64,000 nt of DNA from Bdellovibrio sp. UBA4095 (GCA_002381805.1 DFXZ01000004.1:310001-374000); one strand, 5' to 3'. Numbered from the stretch's first letter, positions 42,120 to 51,593 are shown. Program-made: numbers and translations. The notes: generated by a model from the letters alone, not told the origin.

Positions 42120-43304
42120 TTACAAAACGCCTGTTATCAGAAAATCATTCCCGAATACCTGATAGCGCGGGTTCTGCAGCTTAAGCTTCTCGGACATGGT
42201 CGCAATTCTTACCGAATTGGTCCAAGACAGGGAGCCCCCAGAGCCCATAATAATAGGTGCCTGGAAGAGATAAAGTCGATTTACAAGAGAGCAATTTATG
42301 AATGAGCTCGCCGTAAATGCGCCACCTTCCACGAGGACGGAGCGAAGACCCAGAGCGTAAAGCTGGGCTAATAAATCCTGAAGGTCTAAATCTCCCGCCA
42401 CTTTAGTTTTAACAAAGAGAACCCGTGGGCGATTTGACAACTTTGCGAGCTTCTTTTGTGTTTCCTCTGAAAGCTCTGCAGAAACACACCACAATAGATC
42501 TGCAGAATCATGAACCTGGGTCATCTTTAAATCTGCAAACTTGTGTAAAAGATCACCTTCGGCATCGATCACGATAACCTTGTTCTTTTTGGAAATAGTA
42601 GAGTGCCGGATATTCAACGAAGGATCGTCGAATTCCACAGTTCCTTTACCGACAAGGACAGCATCATAGCAGGCGCGAAGATAATGGACATACTCGCGAG
42701 ATTCGGGGCCGGTAATCCACTGACTTTCACCGCTTCTTAAGGCCACCTGACCATCAAGGCTCGAGGCCATCTTTAGTGCCACAAAGACCTTTTTATTTCT
42801 GAAGTTCCAAAGAAAAGCCTCGCAGGATTCTTCGAGCAAAAGCCTAATTTCGTCTTCTGCCTTTTTATCTGCAGAAGAAAACAGCTCAGCTTCGATTCCA
42901 GCGGACTTGAGAATTTCGGCACCCTGCCCAGCCACCAAAGGATTCGGATCGATCAAACCAAAGACAACCTTGGCCAATGGCAACTTCGCCATCATCTTTG
43001 CGCAAGAAGGAGTTTTGCCTTCATGGGCGCAGGGCTCGAGAGTGACATATACCTGTGCCCCTTGCAGCTGTTGATTAGAGAAATTTTTTAAGGCATTCAC
43101 CTCGGCATGGGGTCCGCCAAAATACTCATGGTAACCACTTGCCATAAATCCGCCATCACGATCCAGAACGACGGCACCTACCTGAGGATTTGGACTGACT
43201 CGCGCCGAGCCTTTTGCGGCTTCACTGATCGCAAGTCTCATCGCCTGCTCTGGAGTCAACTTTGCGCCGACCGCTGGAATGGCTAGAAATGAAAGCTGTT
43301 CCAT
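42120..43304 (-). CDS. ribD: Bifunctional riboflavin biosynthesis deaminase/reductase RibD
   Basis: Carries out steps two and three of riboflavin synthesis. The 394 residues have an N-terminal zinc deaminase domain (HAEVNAL with the His-Ala-Glu active site, and LEPCAHEGKTPSCAKMM) and a C-terminal reductase domain (KMASSLDGQVAL, ESQWITGPESREYVH, DAVLVGKGT, VLVEGG). The start directly follows the stop of the dioxygenase gene. No FMN riboswitch can be placed upstream because that space is coding. Other rib genes are not in the window. Confidence 0.95.
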   Translation of the reverse strand: MEQLSFLAIPAVGAKLTPEQAMRLAISEAAKGSARVSPNPQVGAVVLDRDGGFMASGYHEYFGGPHAEVNALKNFSNQQLQGAQVYVTLEPCAHEGKTPSCAKMMAKLPLAKVVFGLIDPNPLVAGQGAEILKSAGIEAELFSSADKKAEDEIRLLLEESCEAFLWNFRNKKVFVALKMASSLDGQVALRSGESQWITGPESREYVHYLRACYDAVLVGKGTVEFDDPSLNIRHSTISKKNKVIVIDAEGDLLHKFADLKMTQVHDSADLLWCVSAELSEETQKKLAKLSNRPRVLFVKTKVAGDLDLQDLLAQLYALGLRSVLVEGGAFTASSFINCSLVNRLYLFQAPIIMGSGGSLSWTNSVRIATMSEKLKLQNPRYQVFGNDFLITGVL

Positions 43305-44360
43305 TTAATTCAGGTATCCGCGCTCGCGTTGATCTCGCTCAATAGCATCGAACAAAGCCTGAAAATTCCCATCACCAAAGCCATCATGACCTTTTCGTTG
43401 AATAATTTCGAAAAAGATGGGGCCGAAAATATTTTTGGTAAAAATTTGCAACAGATAACCTTTATCATCGCCATCGACTAAAACCGCATTTTTCTCAAGA
43501 GCATCCATGTCCTCTCTGACATTCGGGACGCGAGATTTTAACATCTCGTAATATGTGTGTGGAGGCGGTGTCAGGAATTGGATGTCGCTACTTTTCAATT
43601 GTTGCAATGTTTTTAAAATATCTTGGGTCAAAAGAGCAATGTGTTGAATTCCGGAGCCTTTGTACTCATCAAGATATTCTTGAATCTGTGATTTCGACTC
43701 TGTCGGCTCATTGATTGGTACGGAGAATTTACCACAGGGCGAACGCATAACTTTCGAAACCAAACCTGTTTTTTGCCCACGAATATCAAAGAATCGCGCC
43801 TCCTGAAAATTAAAAACCTTACTATAAAAGTCACACCACTTTTGCATTTCACCTTGAGGAACATTATTCGTAAAATGATCAATTCCTTCAAAACCGGCAC
43901 CAGTGGGATTCTGATCCTCTTGACTGACCAAAAATATTTCCGAATACAGTTTTTGTTGTCCATTCTTATCGACAAAATAAATAAGCGAATCGCCGATACC
44001 GTAGATCGCGGGAAAGGGCGTCGCACCTTTTTGGTGATCATTACCCTCGAAAGGGCGAGCGCCGCGCTCGACAGCCTTTTGGAAGGCACGCTCAGCATCT
44101 TGAACAATAAAACCTGTGGCACAGATGGAAGGTCCGTGTGTTTTTGAAAAATTCATTCCGAAAGTCTGCGGTTCGCAATTCAAAATGTAATTGATCTGCC
44201 CTTGGCGGAAGAGCTTAATATTCTTACCATGAACCTGTCCGACTTCTTTAAAAGCGAAACGCCTAAATGCTTGTTCGAAAAACTGCGCATCAGGCCCCGA
44301 GTATTCGATAAATTCCACACCATCTAAGCCAATGGGATTTTGTTCATTCATCGTCTTCAT
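43305..44360 (-). CDS. hppD: 4-hydroxyphenylpyruvate dioxygenase
   Basis: Converts 4-hydroxyphenylpyruvate to homogentisate in tyrosine breakdown, with non-haem iron. The 351 residues form two vicinal-oxygen-chelate repeats. Iron ligands are His in GIDHFTNN and IQHIALL, and Glu in FFEIIQRKG; the signature GFGDGNFQALFDAIERDQRERG closes the protein. GGAGG six bases before ATG 44360 supports the start. The next gene, ribD, directly abuts. Together with the hydroxylase at 38642 it implies phenylalanine and tyrosine catabolism; homogentisate dioxygenase is not in the window. Confidence 0.94.
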   Translation of the reverse strand: MKTMNEQNPIGLDGVEFIEYSGPDAQFFEQAFRRFAFKEVGQVHGKNIKLFRQGQINYILNCEPQTFGMNFSKTHGPSICATGFIVQDAERAFQKAVERGARPFEGNDHQKGATPFPAIYGIGDSLIYFVDKNGQQKLYSEIFLVSQEDQNPTGAGFEGIDHFTNNVPQGEMQKWCDFYSKVFNFQEARFFDIRGQKTGLVSKVMRSPCGKFSVPINEPTESKSQIQEYLDEYKGSGIQHIALLTQDILKTLQQLKSSDIQFLTPPPHTYYEMLKSRVPNVREDMDALEKNAVLVDGDDKGYLLQIFTKNIFGPIFFEIIQRKGHDGFGDGNFQALFDAIERDQRERGYLN

Positions 44361-44557
44361 ACTCTGCCTCCGTTGTGGGCACAGTATGCCGAATCAAATC
44401 TGAATTCAAGAAAAACCGTCAATGTTATCAGCAGGTTATGCCCCCCGGGGATGGAAAGACTGTCTCGACCCAAGACGACCTTATTACACTGCCGCAAGAC
44501 TAAACATTGACCGTTTAGAGTCGCCGAAAATGCCCGATACTAAATAGGGGGATGATT

Positions 44558-44668
44558 ATGGCTACCAGAAGAAAAAATCCAGCCTGGTTTTACTACGCGC
44601 TAGCGTTCCAAACCATATTCATTCTTATTGCGCTGGGGATGTTAAAAGATCTGTTCTGGATCCTGTAA
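44558..44668 (+). CDS. Small single-pass membrane protein, 36 residues
   Basis: Read directly from the sequence. ATG 44558 follows AGGGGG with six bases between; the frame ends at TAA 44666-44668. The product has a basic start (MATRRKNPAWF) and one hydrophobic segment of about 22 residues. Its last 44 bases overlap the 3' end of the convergent helicase gene. The strong ribosome site and clean charge-then-hydrophobic layout support a real gene. Function unknown. Confidence 0.55.
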   Translation: MATRRKNPAWFYYALAFQTIFILIALGMLKDLFWIL

Positions 44669-45902
44669 GCTGCTGATAAAAGTTGAGGACCTTGGGATCA
44701 ACGATAATAGAGCGAGGATTCCAGCCAATTAAATGCAATCCTTTCGAATCGCGCAAACGACTGAGTGCTACGTAGGCATGACCAGGTTCCCACAGACGAC
44801 TCAAATCACACCAAAGATCATCTAAAGTTGCACCTTGGCTCTTGTGAATCGTTGTTGCATAGGCCAATGTCAAAGGAAACTGTATTACCGAAGCCATGAC
44901 ATTTCCGTCGGCATCTTGCAACGCAAACGAAACCTTCTCGACCTGAACTTCTCGTCCATTGTCTTTGCGCACGATGATTTTATCTTCGGTCATATCAGAG
45001 ACAAGTCCCCGAGTTCCATTGACCCATCGGCGCTGCGGATCATTCTGCAGAAACATCACTCGACAACCCAGCTTTAAGCAAATTTTTGGCGGAACGGGAG
45101 AGCTCTTAGTCAGGATCTCGATGTGCCGTTCACTCCCGAAATAAATGGAATCGTAGACCACTTCTTCTTCAGCAATCTCGCCGAGTTTTTTCAAATTAAA
45201 ATCTTCTGACTGGTTTTTTCGAGGGAATAATCGAGTTCCCGGATGATCTTCATCATGCGTTTGCAGGTGCTCCATTAAAAATTCTCGGACCCGACTCGAG
45301 ACCAAGCCATTGCGAACATCACTTAAGACGTCTAAAAACAAGTTCTCCTGAACCCGCTGATTGTGAGACAAAAGAACATTGCGAAAACCGCTTTGCTCCC
45401 AAACACTGTTCAAGAAGCACCAGTCTCTGGGGCCTTGCTGGGTCACAGGTGGCAATTGGGCAAAATCACCTACGCAAACCAGGCGCATTCCACCCCATGG
45501 CAAATTCGATTCACGAGCTCTTTGCGCCAGGGCTTCGGCAATCATCAGGGCTTGGCCGGGTATCATCGATATCTCATCAATGATGATGCCTTCGACTTTG
45601 CGAAGACGACCCATCAATTTTTTGTCCTTACTGGCTCGAGCGAAAGTGGCGTCAGAACCGCCTTCCATAATCCCAAGTCCGAAAAAACTATGAAACGTTC
45701 TGCCGCCTAACAAAACGGCAGCAGCCCCCGTGCTCGCAAGTACGGGCATTTCGTCACTGTCGATTTCTCTCATATAGTGCCGAATTAAAAAGCTTTTACC
45801 GCTCCCCGCTCCGCCTGTCAGGAAAACGTTTTCTCCCGAACGCAAAAGTTCAAGGGCGAAAGCTTGTTCAGAAGAGAGTTGTACTACGGATTGGCTACTC
45901 AT
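44625..45902 (-). CDS. PIF1/RecD2-like DNA helicase
   Basis: A superfamily 1 helicase, probably 5'-to-3'. The 425 residues show Walker A GGAGSGKS (29-36), STGAAAVLLGGRTFHSFFGLG (motif Ia, PIF1 style), Walker B IIIDEISM, VGDFAQLPPV (motif III), a UvrD-like C-terminal domain and TIHKSQGATLD with YVALSRLRD (motifs V and VI). It lacks the N-terminal domains of RecD2. Bacterial PIF1-type helicases act on forked or G-quadruplex DNA; the specific role here is unknown. It starts about 158 bases from the divergent M13 peptidase gene. Confidence 0.9.
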   Translation of the reverse strand: MSSQSVVQLSSEQAFALELLRSGENVFLTGGAGSGKSFLIRHYMREIDSDEMPVLASTGAAAVLLGGRTFHSFFGLGIMEGGSDATFARASKDKKLMGRLRKVEGIIIDEISMIPGQALMIAEALAQRARESNLPWGGMRLVCVGDFAQLPPVTQQGPRDWCFLNSVWEQSGFRNVLLSHNQRVQENLFLDVLSDVRNGLVSSRVREFLMEHLQTHDEDHPGTRLFPRKNQSEDFNLKKLGEIAEEEVVYDSIYFGSERHIEILTKSSPVPPKICLKLGCRVMFLQNDPQRRWVNGTRGLVSDMTEDKIIVRKDNGREVQVEKVSFALQDADGNVMASVIQFPLTLAYATTIHKSQGATLDDLWCDLSRLWEPGHAYVALSRLRDSKGLHLIGWNPRSIIVDPKVLNFYQQLTGSRTDLLTSPAQ

Positions 45903-46060
45903 GAGGGCCCATCATGCCACTAAGATGAAATGTCATTCAATAAACTTTTTTCATCTGTGCGGCTGCGTGATTCGACCAATGGCCAACTCCTCCTCAACTT
46001 ATTGCAAAAATCCGGGGTCCGGCTTCAAATAGCACTTTGATCACTTTAAAAAGGACTTTC

Positions 46061-48055
46061 ATGATGCTGAAGCTGCTCTTCCTCGGATTTCTTATTTCAA
46101 CTTCCACGGCATTGACCAAGGAAAAAGCCACAAAGCCAACCTCAGAAATTCCCGCCAAGCGCGAGTTTTCCTTAAATACCCAAGCCAATCCGTGCCAGGA
46201 TTTCCATCAGTATGTCTGCTCTAAAGCAGAAGAGTCCTTTAAACTGCGAGAAGACCGCAGCTCTCACACCTTTGCTTTCGATGACTCGCGAGAGCGCCTG
46301 CTCAAGATCAAGCAGTCCTTTATGAAGGAACTTCCAAAGAAAAAAAACTTGGACAGTCGAACAGAACAGGTGCGCGACTATTACATGGCTTGCATGAACA
46401 CCTCAGAAAGAGCCAAAGCAGAAATAGCTGAGGTCGCAAGAATGAAGTTAGAAATCTCCAAGCTGAAAACTATTAGTGAGCTGATACAATTCTCACATCA
46501 AACTCTTCCCCGGGGATTTGGAAACTTAGTAAATATGTGGCCAGTGGCAAATAAGGATAGCGCCAAAGTTGTCGACGCCGCCCTTCTGTCCAGTCTTATG
46601 AACCTAAGAGATCATAAATACTACGAGCAGGCGGACCTTCTGAGTGCTTATGAAAAACATCTGACCCTTTTTCTGCAAACTGTTTCCAAAGATCTTAAGA
46701 ATAAAGAGGCTAGCCGCCGAGCCCAGGCCATGATTGCTCTCGAAAAAGACTTCGTTAAGGAATATCCCCCTTCAGCTGTTCGTCAAAAGCGTTGGGCAGA
46801 AAAAAGAGTTTCAAAACAAGACGAGCTGATCAAAAAATATCCCGCCCTTCACTTGGGGCTCATCTTAAATCATGCTCCGGATAAAGTCCTTATCAGCACC
46901 CCGATTCCTGAAGCTCTCGACTTTCTGAACAACAATCTCGAGAAATATTCACTGGAAACATGGAAAGACATCTATCTCTATCGCGCACTCTCGGACTATA
47001 TGGATGAAGCCTATCCGAAATATTTCAAGAGCCGATTTGAATTCTCTAAAAACTTTTTTGGTGGACCGAACAAAAGACCGGACTTACAGGAACGCTGTAC
47101 AACTGAAGCCAGCAATCGCTTCACGATGGAAGCCGACTCAGCCCTTATAGACCAAGTTTTCCCGCACTTCGAGGAAGAAAAGATTCAAGAGGTTGGTAAA
47201 AGAATTCGTGAGTCTATTCTAGATGGTTTGAAGAAGAACAAATGGCTCTCTGCAAAAGCAAAAAAAGAAGCCATCAAAAAAATAGAAAGCGCCCGACTGC
47301 AACTGGTAAAACCCCAGAACGACCGTGAATGGGACTTCTATCCAATCAAGAAGTATTCGACCACCAATTACATGCACAATGCTCACCTTTTCAATGAAGC
47401 ACGCTGGGAAAAGATCCTGCAAGAGCTTTCAGAACCTGCGAACCAAGACGCTTGGTCCATGGGGCCATTGACGGTGAATGCCTACTATAGTCGAAGTGAT
47501 AATAAATTCGTCCTTCCGATTGGGATTCTACAGTATCCCTTCTTCGATAAAGATGGACCCATCATTGAAAATCTGGGAGCAGTGGGGGCCGTCATTGGTC
47601 ATGAGTTAGGGCATGGAATTGATGACAGCGGCGCTAAATTTGACTCCACCGGTTCTCTCCGTCAATGGATGAGCGAAAAAGATCTTAAGGAGTTCGATCA
47701 GCGCGGCCAAAGAATGATCGACCAGTTTAACGATGCTGAACACGACGGGAAACTGACCCTGGGTGAAAACGTCGCTGACCTTGTAGGCGTCACCTTCGCT
47801 TACAACGCCGCATTTCCGAAAGGAAAAGGGGCTCTCGATGATAAAAAGAAATTCTTTGAGGCCTATGGGCGTGTTTGGTGCACAGTGATCCGGCCGGACT
47901 TTGATAAAATGCGCAGAAGAACAGATCCACACGCCAGTGGAAAAGCTCGCATCAATGAGCAAGTCAAACATCAACCCGGATTTGCAGAAGCTTACCAATG
48001 CAAACCCGGTGACAAAATGACTTTACCCGAGAAAGAGCGCATCCAAATTTGGTAA
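46061..48055 (+). CDS. Exported M13-family metallopeptidase (neprilysin-like)
   Basis: A large zinc endopeptidase cutting short peptides outside the cytoplasm. The 664 residues start with a signal peptide (MMLKLLFLGFLISTSTA). The N-terminal DFHQYVCS segment and the long helical part are typical of M13. The zinc site is HELGH in VIGHELGHGID, with the third ligand in GENVADLVG, and NAYYSRSDNKFVLPIGILQ precedes it. The C-terminus ends close to the usual CxxW, here QIW. ATG 46061 with AAAGGA upstream is preferred to the in-frame TTG at 46037. It may help digest host or prey peptides; the role is inferred. Confidence 0.93.
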   Translation: MMLKLLFLGFLISTSTALTKEKATKPTSEIPAKREFSLNTQANPCQDFHQYVCSKAEESFKLREDRSSHTFAFDDSRERLLKIKQSFMKELPKKKNLDSRTEQVRDYYMACMNTSERAKAEIAEVARMKLEISKLKTISELIQFSHQTLPRGFGNLVNMWPVANKDSAKVVDAALLSSLMNLRDHKYYEQADLLSAYEKHLTLFLQTVSKDLKNKEASRRAQAMIALEKDFVKEYPPSAVRQKRWAEKRVSKQDELIKKYPALHLGLILNHAPDKVLISTPIPEALDFLNNNLEKYSLETWKDIYLYRALSDYMDEAYPKYFKSRFEFSKNFFGGPNKRPDLQERCTTEASNRFTMEADSALIDQVFPHFEEEKIQEVGKRIRESILDGLKKNKWLSAKAKKEAIKKIESARLQLVKPQNDREWDFYPIKKYSTTNYMHNAHLFNEARWEKILQELSEPANQDAWSMGPLTVNAYYSRSDNKFVLPIGILQYPFFDKDGPIIENLGAVGAVIGHELGHGIDDSGAKFDSTGSLRQWMSEKDLKEFDQRGQRMIDQFNDAEHDGKLTLGENVADLVGVTFAYNAAFPKGKGALDDKKKFFEAYGRVWCTVIRPDFDKMRRRTDPHASGKARINEQVKHQPGFAEAYQCKPGDKMTLPEKERIQIW

Positions 48056-48182
48056 TCGACAAGGCCGTAAATTCGACGCACAGAACCTTTTGCGGCCAGA
48101 GATCCTGAATTTCGTCATGTTTACGCCTCGACTGGCGGTGAGGCTTGCTGTCTTCCGCAGCAACTGCTAAGATGGATTCCTT

Positions 48183-48572
48183 ATGCGCAATGCGCAAGTG
48201 GAAGGATCCTCTGTGAAATCAGTGAACTTTGAATCGAAAACAGAAAATCCGCACTTTGAAGGTGTCTATGACGTTTCCCCAGCCGAGCTGAATGAAAAGC
48301 TTGCGGACGTAAAGCTCATCGATGTTCGGCAACCCGACGAGTTTGTGGGAGAGCTTGGACATATTGCTGGTGCGGAACTCATTGTTTTGGATACACTGCC
48401 TGACCACATTGTAGATCTTCCCAAAGATCAACCCATCGTGTTCATTTGCCGAAGTGGCGCCCGATCTGCTCGCGCGGCGGCCTTTGTCGCAATGAACGGA
48501 ATTAGTAACGTCTATAACATGCAGGGCGGAATGATTCAGTGGAATCAACTCCAGCTCCCAGTCGAAAGATAG
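48183..48572 (+). CDS. Rhodanese-like sulfurtransferase domain protein
   Basis: A single-domain rhodanese of 129 residues. The fold is recognised from LIDVRQPDEFVGELGHIAGAELI and the active-site loop FICRSGARSARAA with its catalytic cysteine, followed by VYNMQGGMIQW. It likely moves sulfane sulfur in the cytoplasm; the partner is unknown. Two starts are possible: ATG 48183, or GTG 48213 with AAGGATC upstream, which would remove ten residues. The nucleotidase gene begins six bases downstream. Confidence 0.88.
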   Translation: MRNAQVEGSSVKSVNFESKTENPHFEGVYDVSPAELNEKLADVKLIDVRQPDEFVGELGHIAGAELIVLDTLPDHIVDLPKDQPIVFICRSGARSARAAAFVAMNGISNVYNMQGGMIQWNQLQLPVER

Positions 48573-48578
48573 AAAAAA

Positions 48579-49952
48579 ATGCCAGGAAAAGTATTTGTAA
48601 ACAGAACTTTGAATCTTAAAAAGATTCGCTACATCGGTGTCGATATGGACCACACACTGGTCCGTTACAATAGCGAGAACTTCGAAAGACTTTCTCACAC
48701 AACAATGATTCAAAAACTCATCAAGCGGGGCTACCCAGAAACTCTAAGAAAGCTGACGTTCGATTATAACTTCGCCATTCGTGGCCTCGTTATCGACCGA
48801 AAAATGGGAAATCTCTTAAAGTTGAACCGTTATACTGCCATACGCGCTAGTTACCATGGACTTAAACCGCTGGACTTTAAAACCCATCAGAAATTGTACA
48901 AATCGACCTATATTGATTTGAGCAACACCGAATACCTTGCGGTCGACACTTCATTTTCAATTTCTCTAGCAAACTTAATTGCTCAGCTTGTTGAGCTTAA
49001 AGACACCGACTTGGCGAACACATATCCAGAATATTCTCAAATTGCTGATGATGTTTTAGATGCACTCGATGAAGCTCATCGCGATGGCTCCCTGAAAGAG
49101 GTGGTGGCAAAGAACCTTGATCAGTACATTATTAAAGACGCCAAGCTTGTGGAGTGCCTAGAGAAATTCCGTCGACATGGCAAAAAGATATTCGTCCTGA
49201 CGAATTCGGACTATCACTACACTAAGCTCCTTTTAGATTATGCAATTCAACCGTTTCTTAAGGAGTTTAAGTCTTGGGCCGATCTTTTTGAAATTGTCAT
49301 AACTTTTGCTTCCAAACCCAAGTTTTTCTATGAGAACCAAAAGTATCTCGTAGTAAACCCAGCTGACGGATCCATGACGAATATGGAAGGCAAGTTGACT
49401 CCCGGTATTTATCAGGGCGGCAACGCCAAGAAGTTCACAGCAGATCTTGATCTTGCAGGTGATGACATCCTTTACATCGGCGATCATATCTATGGGGATA
49501 TCCTACGGTTGAAAAAGGACTGTAACTGGAGAACCGCTATGGTGATTGAGGAACTCGACGAAGAGGTTGAAAACAACCGAAAGGCCGAGCCGATCAACCA
49601 AGAGATCGAAATGCTGATGAAAAAGAAAGAACCCTTTGAAGATGAGCTCACAGAGATCATGACTCAGAGAATTGAAAAGAAAGCGTCCGTAAGCGAAAGC
49701 CAAATCGATAGCCTGCAAAAAACAATTGCAGAAATCGATTCGCAAATCAGTCAGCTGATCAAAAAGCAGCAAGCAATGTATAATGCGAACTGGGGTCAAT
49801 TGATGAGAGCGGGCAATGAAGAAAGTTACTTCGCTTATCAGTTAGACCGCTACGCGTGCGTATATATGCAACAGCTGAGCGATCTGCTTGATCTTTCTCC
49901 GCGAACTTATTTCCGAGCTCCGCGACGACCGTTAGCCCACGAAATTTTCTAA
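48579..49952 (+). CDS. HAD-superfamily 5'-nucleotidase (NT5C2-like)
   Basis: A 457-residue haloacid-dehalogenase-fold nucleotidase resembling eukaryotic cytosolic purine 5'-nucleotidase. HAD motif I is VDMDHTLVRY (Asp22, Asp24), motif II is VLTNSDYHYT, and the motif IV acidic region is LYIGDHIYGDI. The family's QGGNAKKFTADLDLAGDDILYIGD region is well preserved. A coiled-coil insert near 330-395 and a Tyr-rich C-terminal part complete it. It would dephosphorylate IMP or GMP, feeding nucleoside salvage with adenosine deaminase. It follows the rhodanese gene and ends at a strong terminator. Confidence 0.85.
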   Translation: MPGKVFVNRTLNLKKIRYIGVDMDHTLVRYNSENFERLSHTTMIQKLIKRGYPETLRKLTFDYNFAIRGLVIDRKMGNLLKLNRYTAIRASYHGLKPLDFKTHQKLYKSTYIDLSNTEYLAVDTSFSISLANLIAQLVELKDTDLANTYPEYSQIADDVLDALDEAHRDGSLKEVVAKNLDQYIIKDAKLVECLEKFRRHGKKIFVLTNSDYHYTKLLLDYAIQPFLKEFKSWADLFEIVITFASKPKFFYENQKYLVVNPADGSMTNMEGKLTPGIYQGGNAKKFTADLDLAGDDILYIGDHIYGDILRLKKDCNWRTAMVIEELDEEVENNRKAEPINQEIEMLMKKKEPFEDELTEIMTQRIEKKASVSESQIDSLQKTIAEIDSQISQLIKKQQAMYNANWGQLMRAGNEESYFAYQLDRYACVYMQQLSDLLDLSPRTYFRAPRRPLAHEIF

Positions 49953-49953
49953 A

Positions 49954-49982
49954 AAAAGGGTCCCGATTGGGACCTTTTTTTT
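49954..49982. terminator. Bidirectional rho-independent terminator
   Basis: GGTCCC (49959-49964) and GGGACC (49969-49974) form the stem around GATT, flanked by an A-run on the left and eight T residues on the right. It serves the nucleotidase gene and the convergent unknown gene. Confidence 0.9.
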
Positions 49983-50715
49983 ACCGGGAAGCTGCGTTTC
50001 TGTTCAGTAGAATGATGTAATCTTTGGCTCCGGTTTGTTCCATCAAGCCTGACATCTTATTGTCTTCAAATTTTTTACGATATGTTTTCCTAGCGATGTC
50101 CCTGATCATGCAACCTAAGGCGCCAGTACCGGTGTGGTCTTGCTCCTCGCCAACGGCACAAGGGGGCTCAAAGGCTTCTTCTTGTTGTCGAGTTACCGGG
50201 AACTTTGTTACTGAAAAAGAAGTGAAATCTAATTGATGCTCTTCTTTTAACCGCTTAGCAGGATTGGCCTTAAGAAGTTGCGTCGAATAGATGCTCGGAA
50301 CGATTGCCGCCACTCGCAAGCCTTGTTCCTGGGCTTTCTTTATCCCTTCTACAAAGCGAACCATCTCGTCCTTAACATCGATTCGCATATTGGATGGAAT
50401 TAACTCTACAAAAGGGAGCATTGGCTCGACGATAATCACATCATACTTGGAACCAGGCTCTTGATTGGCTGCCAGAAACCCCTTCCATAGCTCAAGATCT
50501 TCGATATGGTTGGGAGTGACTCCCAAAAGCACCACTGGAGCCTGCTTGATTTCGGAGCGCAATCGCTCGAACACCGCTTGGCCGAGCTCTTCTGCAGTTT
50601 CAACTTGGGAAAACTTGATTTTGGGAATCGATTTTGGAGTGATCGAAAAATTCATCGCAAAATAAATTCCCAAGATTGCTATGCCAGCTGCGCCCGCCCA
50701 GTAGAGATATTTCAT
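49981..50715 (-). CDS. Membrane-anchored protein of unknown function, 244 residues
   Basis: One N-terminal membrane segment (about 3-22) and a periplasmic domain of about 220 residues. The central part (APVVLLGVTPNHIEDLELWKGFL, DVIIVEPMLPF, GLRVAAIVPSIYS) reads like an alternating alpha/beta fold. Two cysteines late in the sequence (EPPCAVG and LGCMIRD) could form a disulphide. I recognise no family. It is transcribed towards the nucleotidase gene and is divergent from the pan/coa operon. Confidence 0.65.
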   Translation of the reverse strand: MKYLYWAGAAGIAILGIYFAMNFSITPKSIPKIKFSQVETAEELGQAVFERLRSEIKQAPVVLLGVTPNHIEDLELWKGFLAANQEPGSKYDVIIVEPMLPFVELIPSNMRIDVKDEMVRFVEGIKKAQEQGLRVAAIVPSIYSTQLLKANPAKRLKEEHQLDFTSFSVTKFPVTRQQEEAFEPPCAVGEEQDHTGTGALGCMIRDIARKTYRKKFEDNKMSGLMEQTGAKDYIILLNRNAASR

Positions 50716-50866
50716 TTAGCACCTTCCAGAAAATCCAGTCCAGTTTGACCTTGGGCCTACCATCGCTGACCCAACATGGCAAGATTGTTTGTTTTTCATA
50801 CGATTTATGCTAAGTTCCAGTCATTACAGAGGACTTGATCTCTTTACAGACAGGTACCCATTTATT

Positions 50867-51586
50867 ATGAACGCGACAAAAACGAACTCTTACTCCTATC
50901 TTATCATAGGCTCAGGCCGCGTTGCCCGCCACCTGTCGCACTATTTACATTTGCTTAATCAGAACTTTGAAAGCTGGGATCGCCACCAGGATCCCCATGC
51001 ACTGGCTCGCAAAATATCCTCGGCAACTCACATTTACTTAGCCATCAGTGATCACGCCATTGAGAGTTTTTACCGTCAGCACCTGGCTGGGCACGAAAAA
51101 ACTTTTGTGCACTTTTCTGGTGCACTTCATTTTGGCCAAATCCTTTGCGCACATCCCTTGATGACTTTCGCAAACCAGCTTTATTCACTGGAACAGTATA
51201 AAAGTATCCATTTTGTTTTAACGGGTTGTGATCACTTGAGTCAGGCTTTCCCAGGATTGTCGAATCCGTATTCGATCTTGCGAGCCGAGCAAAAGGCTCT
51301 GTATCACAGTCTGTGCGTTGTTGGTGGCAACTTTACGACTCTTCTTGGTGCAGAAATGCTCCAAGGCCTAAAAAGGCTAAATATTCCTTCTGAGGCGGCA
51401 CAAGGCTACCTACAGCAAATTGTTTCGAATCTTTTTAATGAACCTGGCACTTCACTTACTGGTCCCCTGGCTCGTAAAGATGTAGACACTGTTGCCGCAA
51501 ATCTTCGCGCACTGGAAGGCACTCCAATGCATGGGATTTACCTAGCCTTCCTTAAAGCATACTGGCCCGAGTATTCGGGTAAATGA
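50867..51586 (+). CDS. panG: DUF2520 oxidoreductase, candidate PanG-type ketopantoate reductase
   Basis: A 239-residue Rossmann protein (YLIIGSGRVARHL, GxGxxA) with a DUF2520-type C-terminal helical domain, including CAHPLMTFANQLYS. It starts the pan/coa operon, seven bases before panB. The operon has panB, panC and panD but no panE, the ketopantoate reductase. From memory, a Francisella protein named PanG of this general type replaces PanE, so this gene is the natural candidate. The role is inferred from context. The start MNATKTN is preferred; the frame stays open for 26 further codons upstream. Confidence 0.7.
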   Translation: MNATKTNSYSYLIIGSGRVARHLSHYLHLLNQNFESWDRHQDPHALARKISSATHIYLAISDHAIESFYRQHLAGHEKTFVHFSGALHFGQILCAHPLMTFANQLYSLEQYKSIHFVLTGCDHLSQAFPGLSNPYSILRAEQKALYHSLCVVGGNFTTLLGAEMLQGLKRLNIPSEAAQGYLQQIVSNLFNEPGTSLTGPLARKDVDTVAANLRALEGTPMHGIYLAFLKAYWPEYSGK

Positions 51587-51593
51587 GGTCACT

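Noticed and set aside
42049..44360. FMN riboswitch controlling ribD
   Set aside because: The space upstream of ribD is the dioxygenase coding region; no conserved riboswitch segments were seen.
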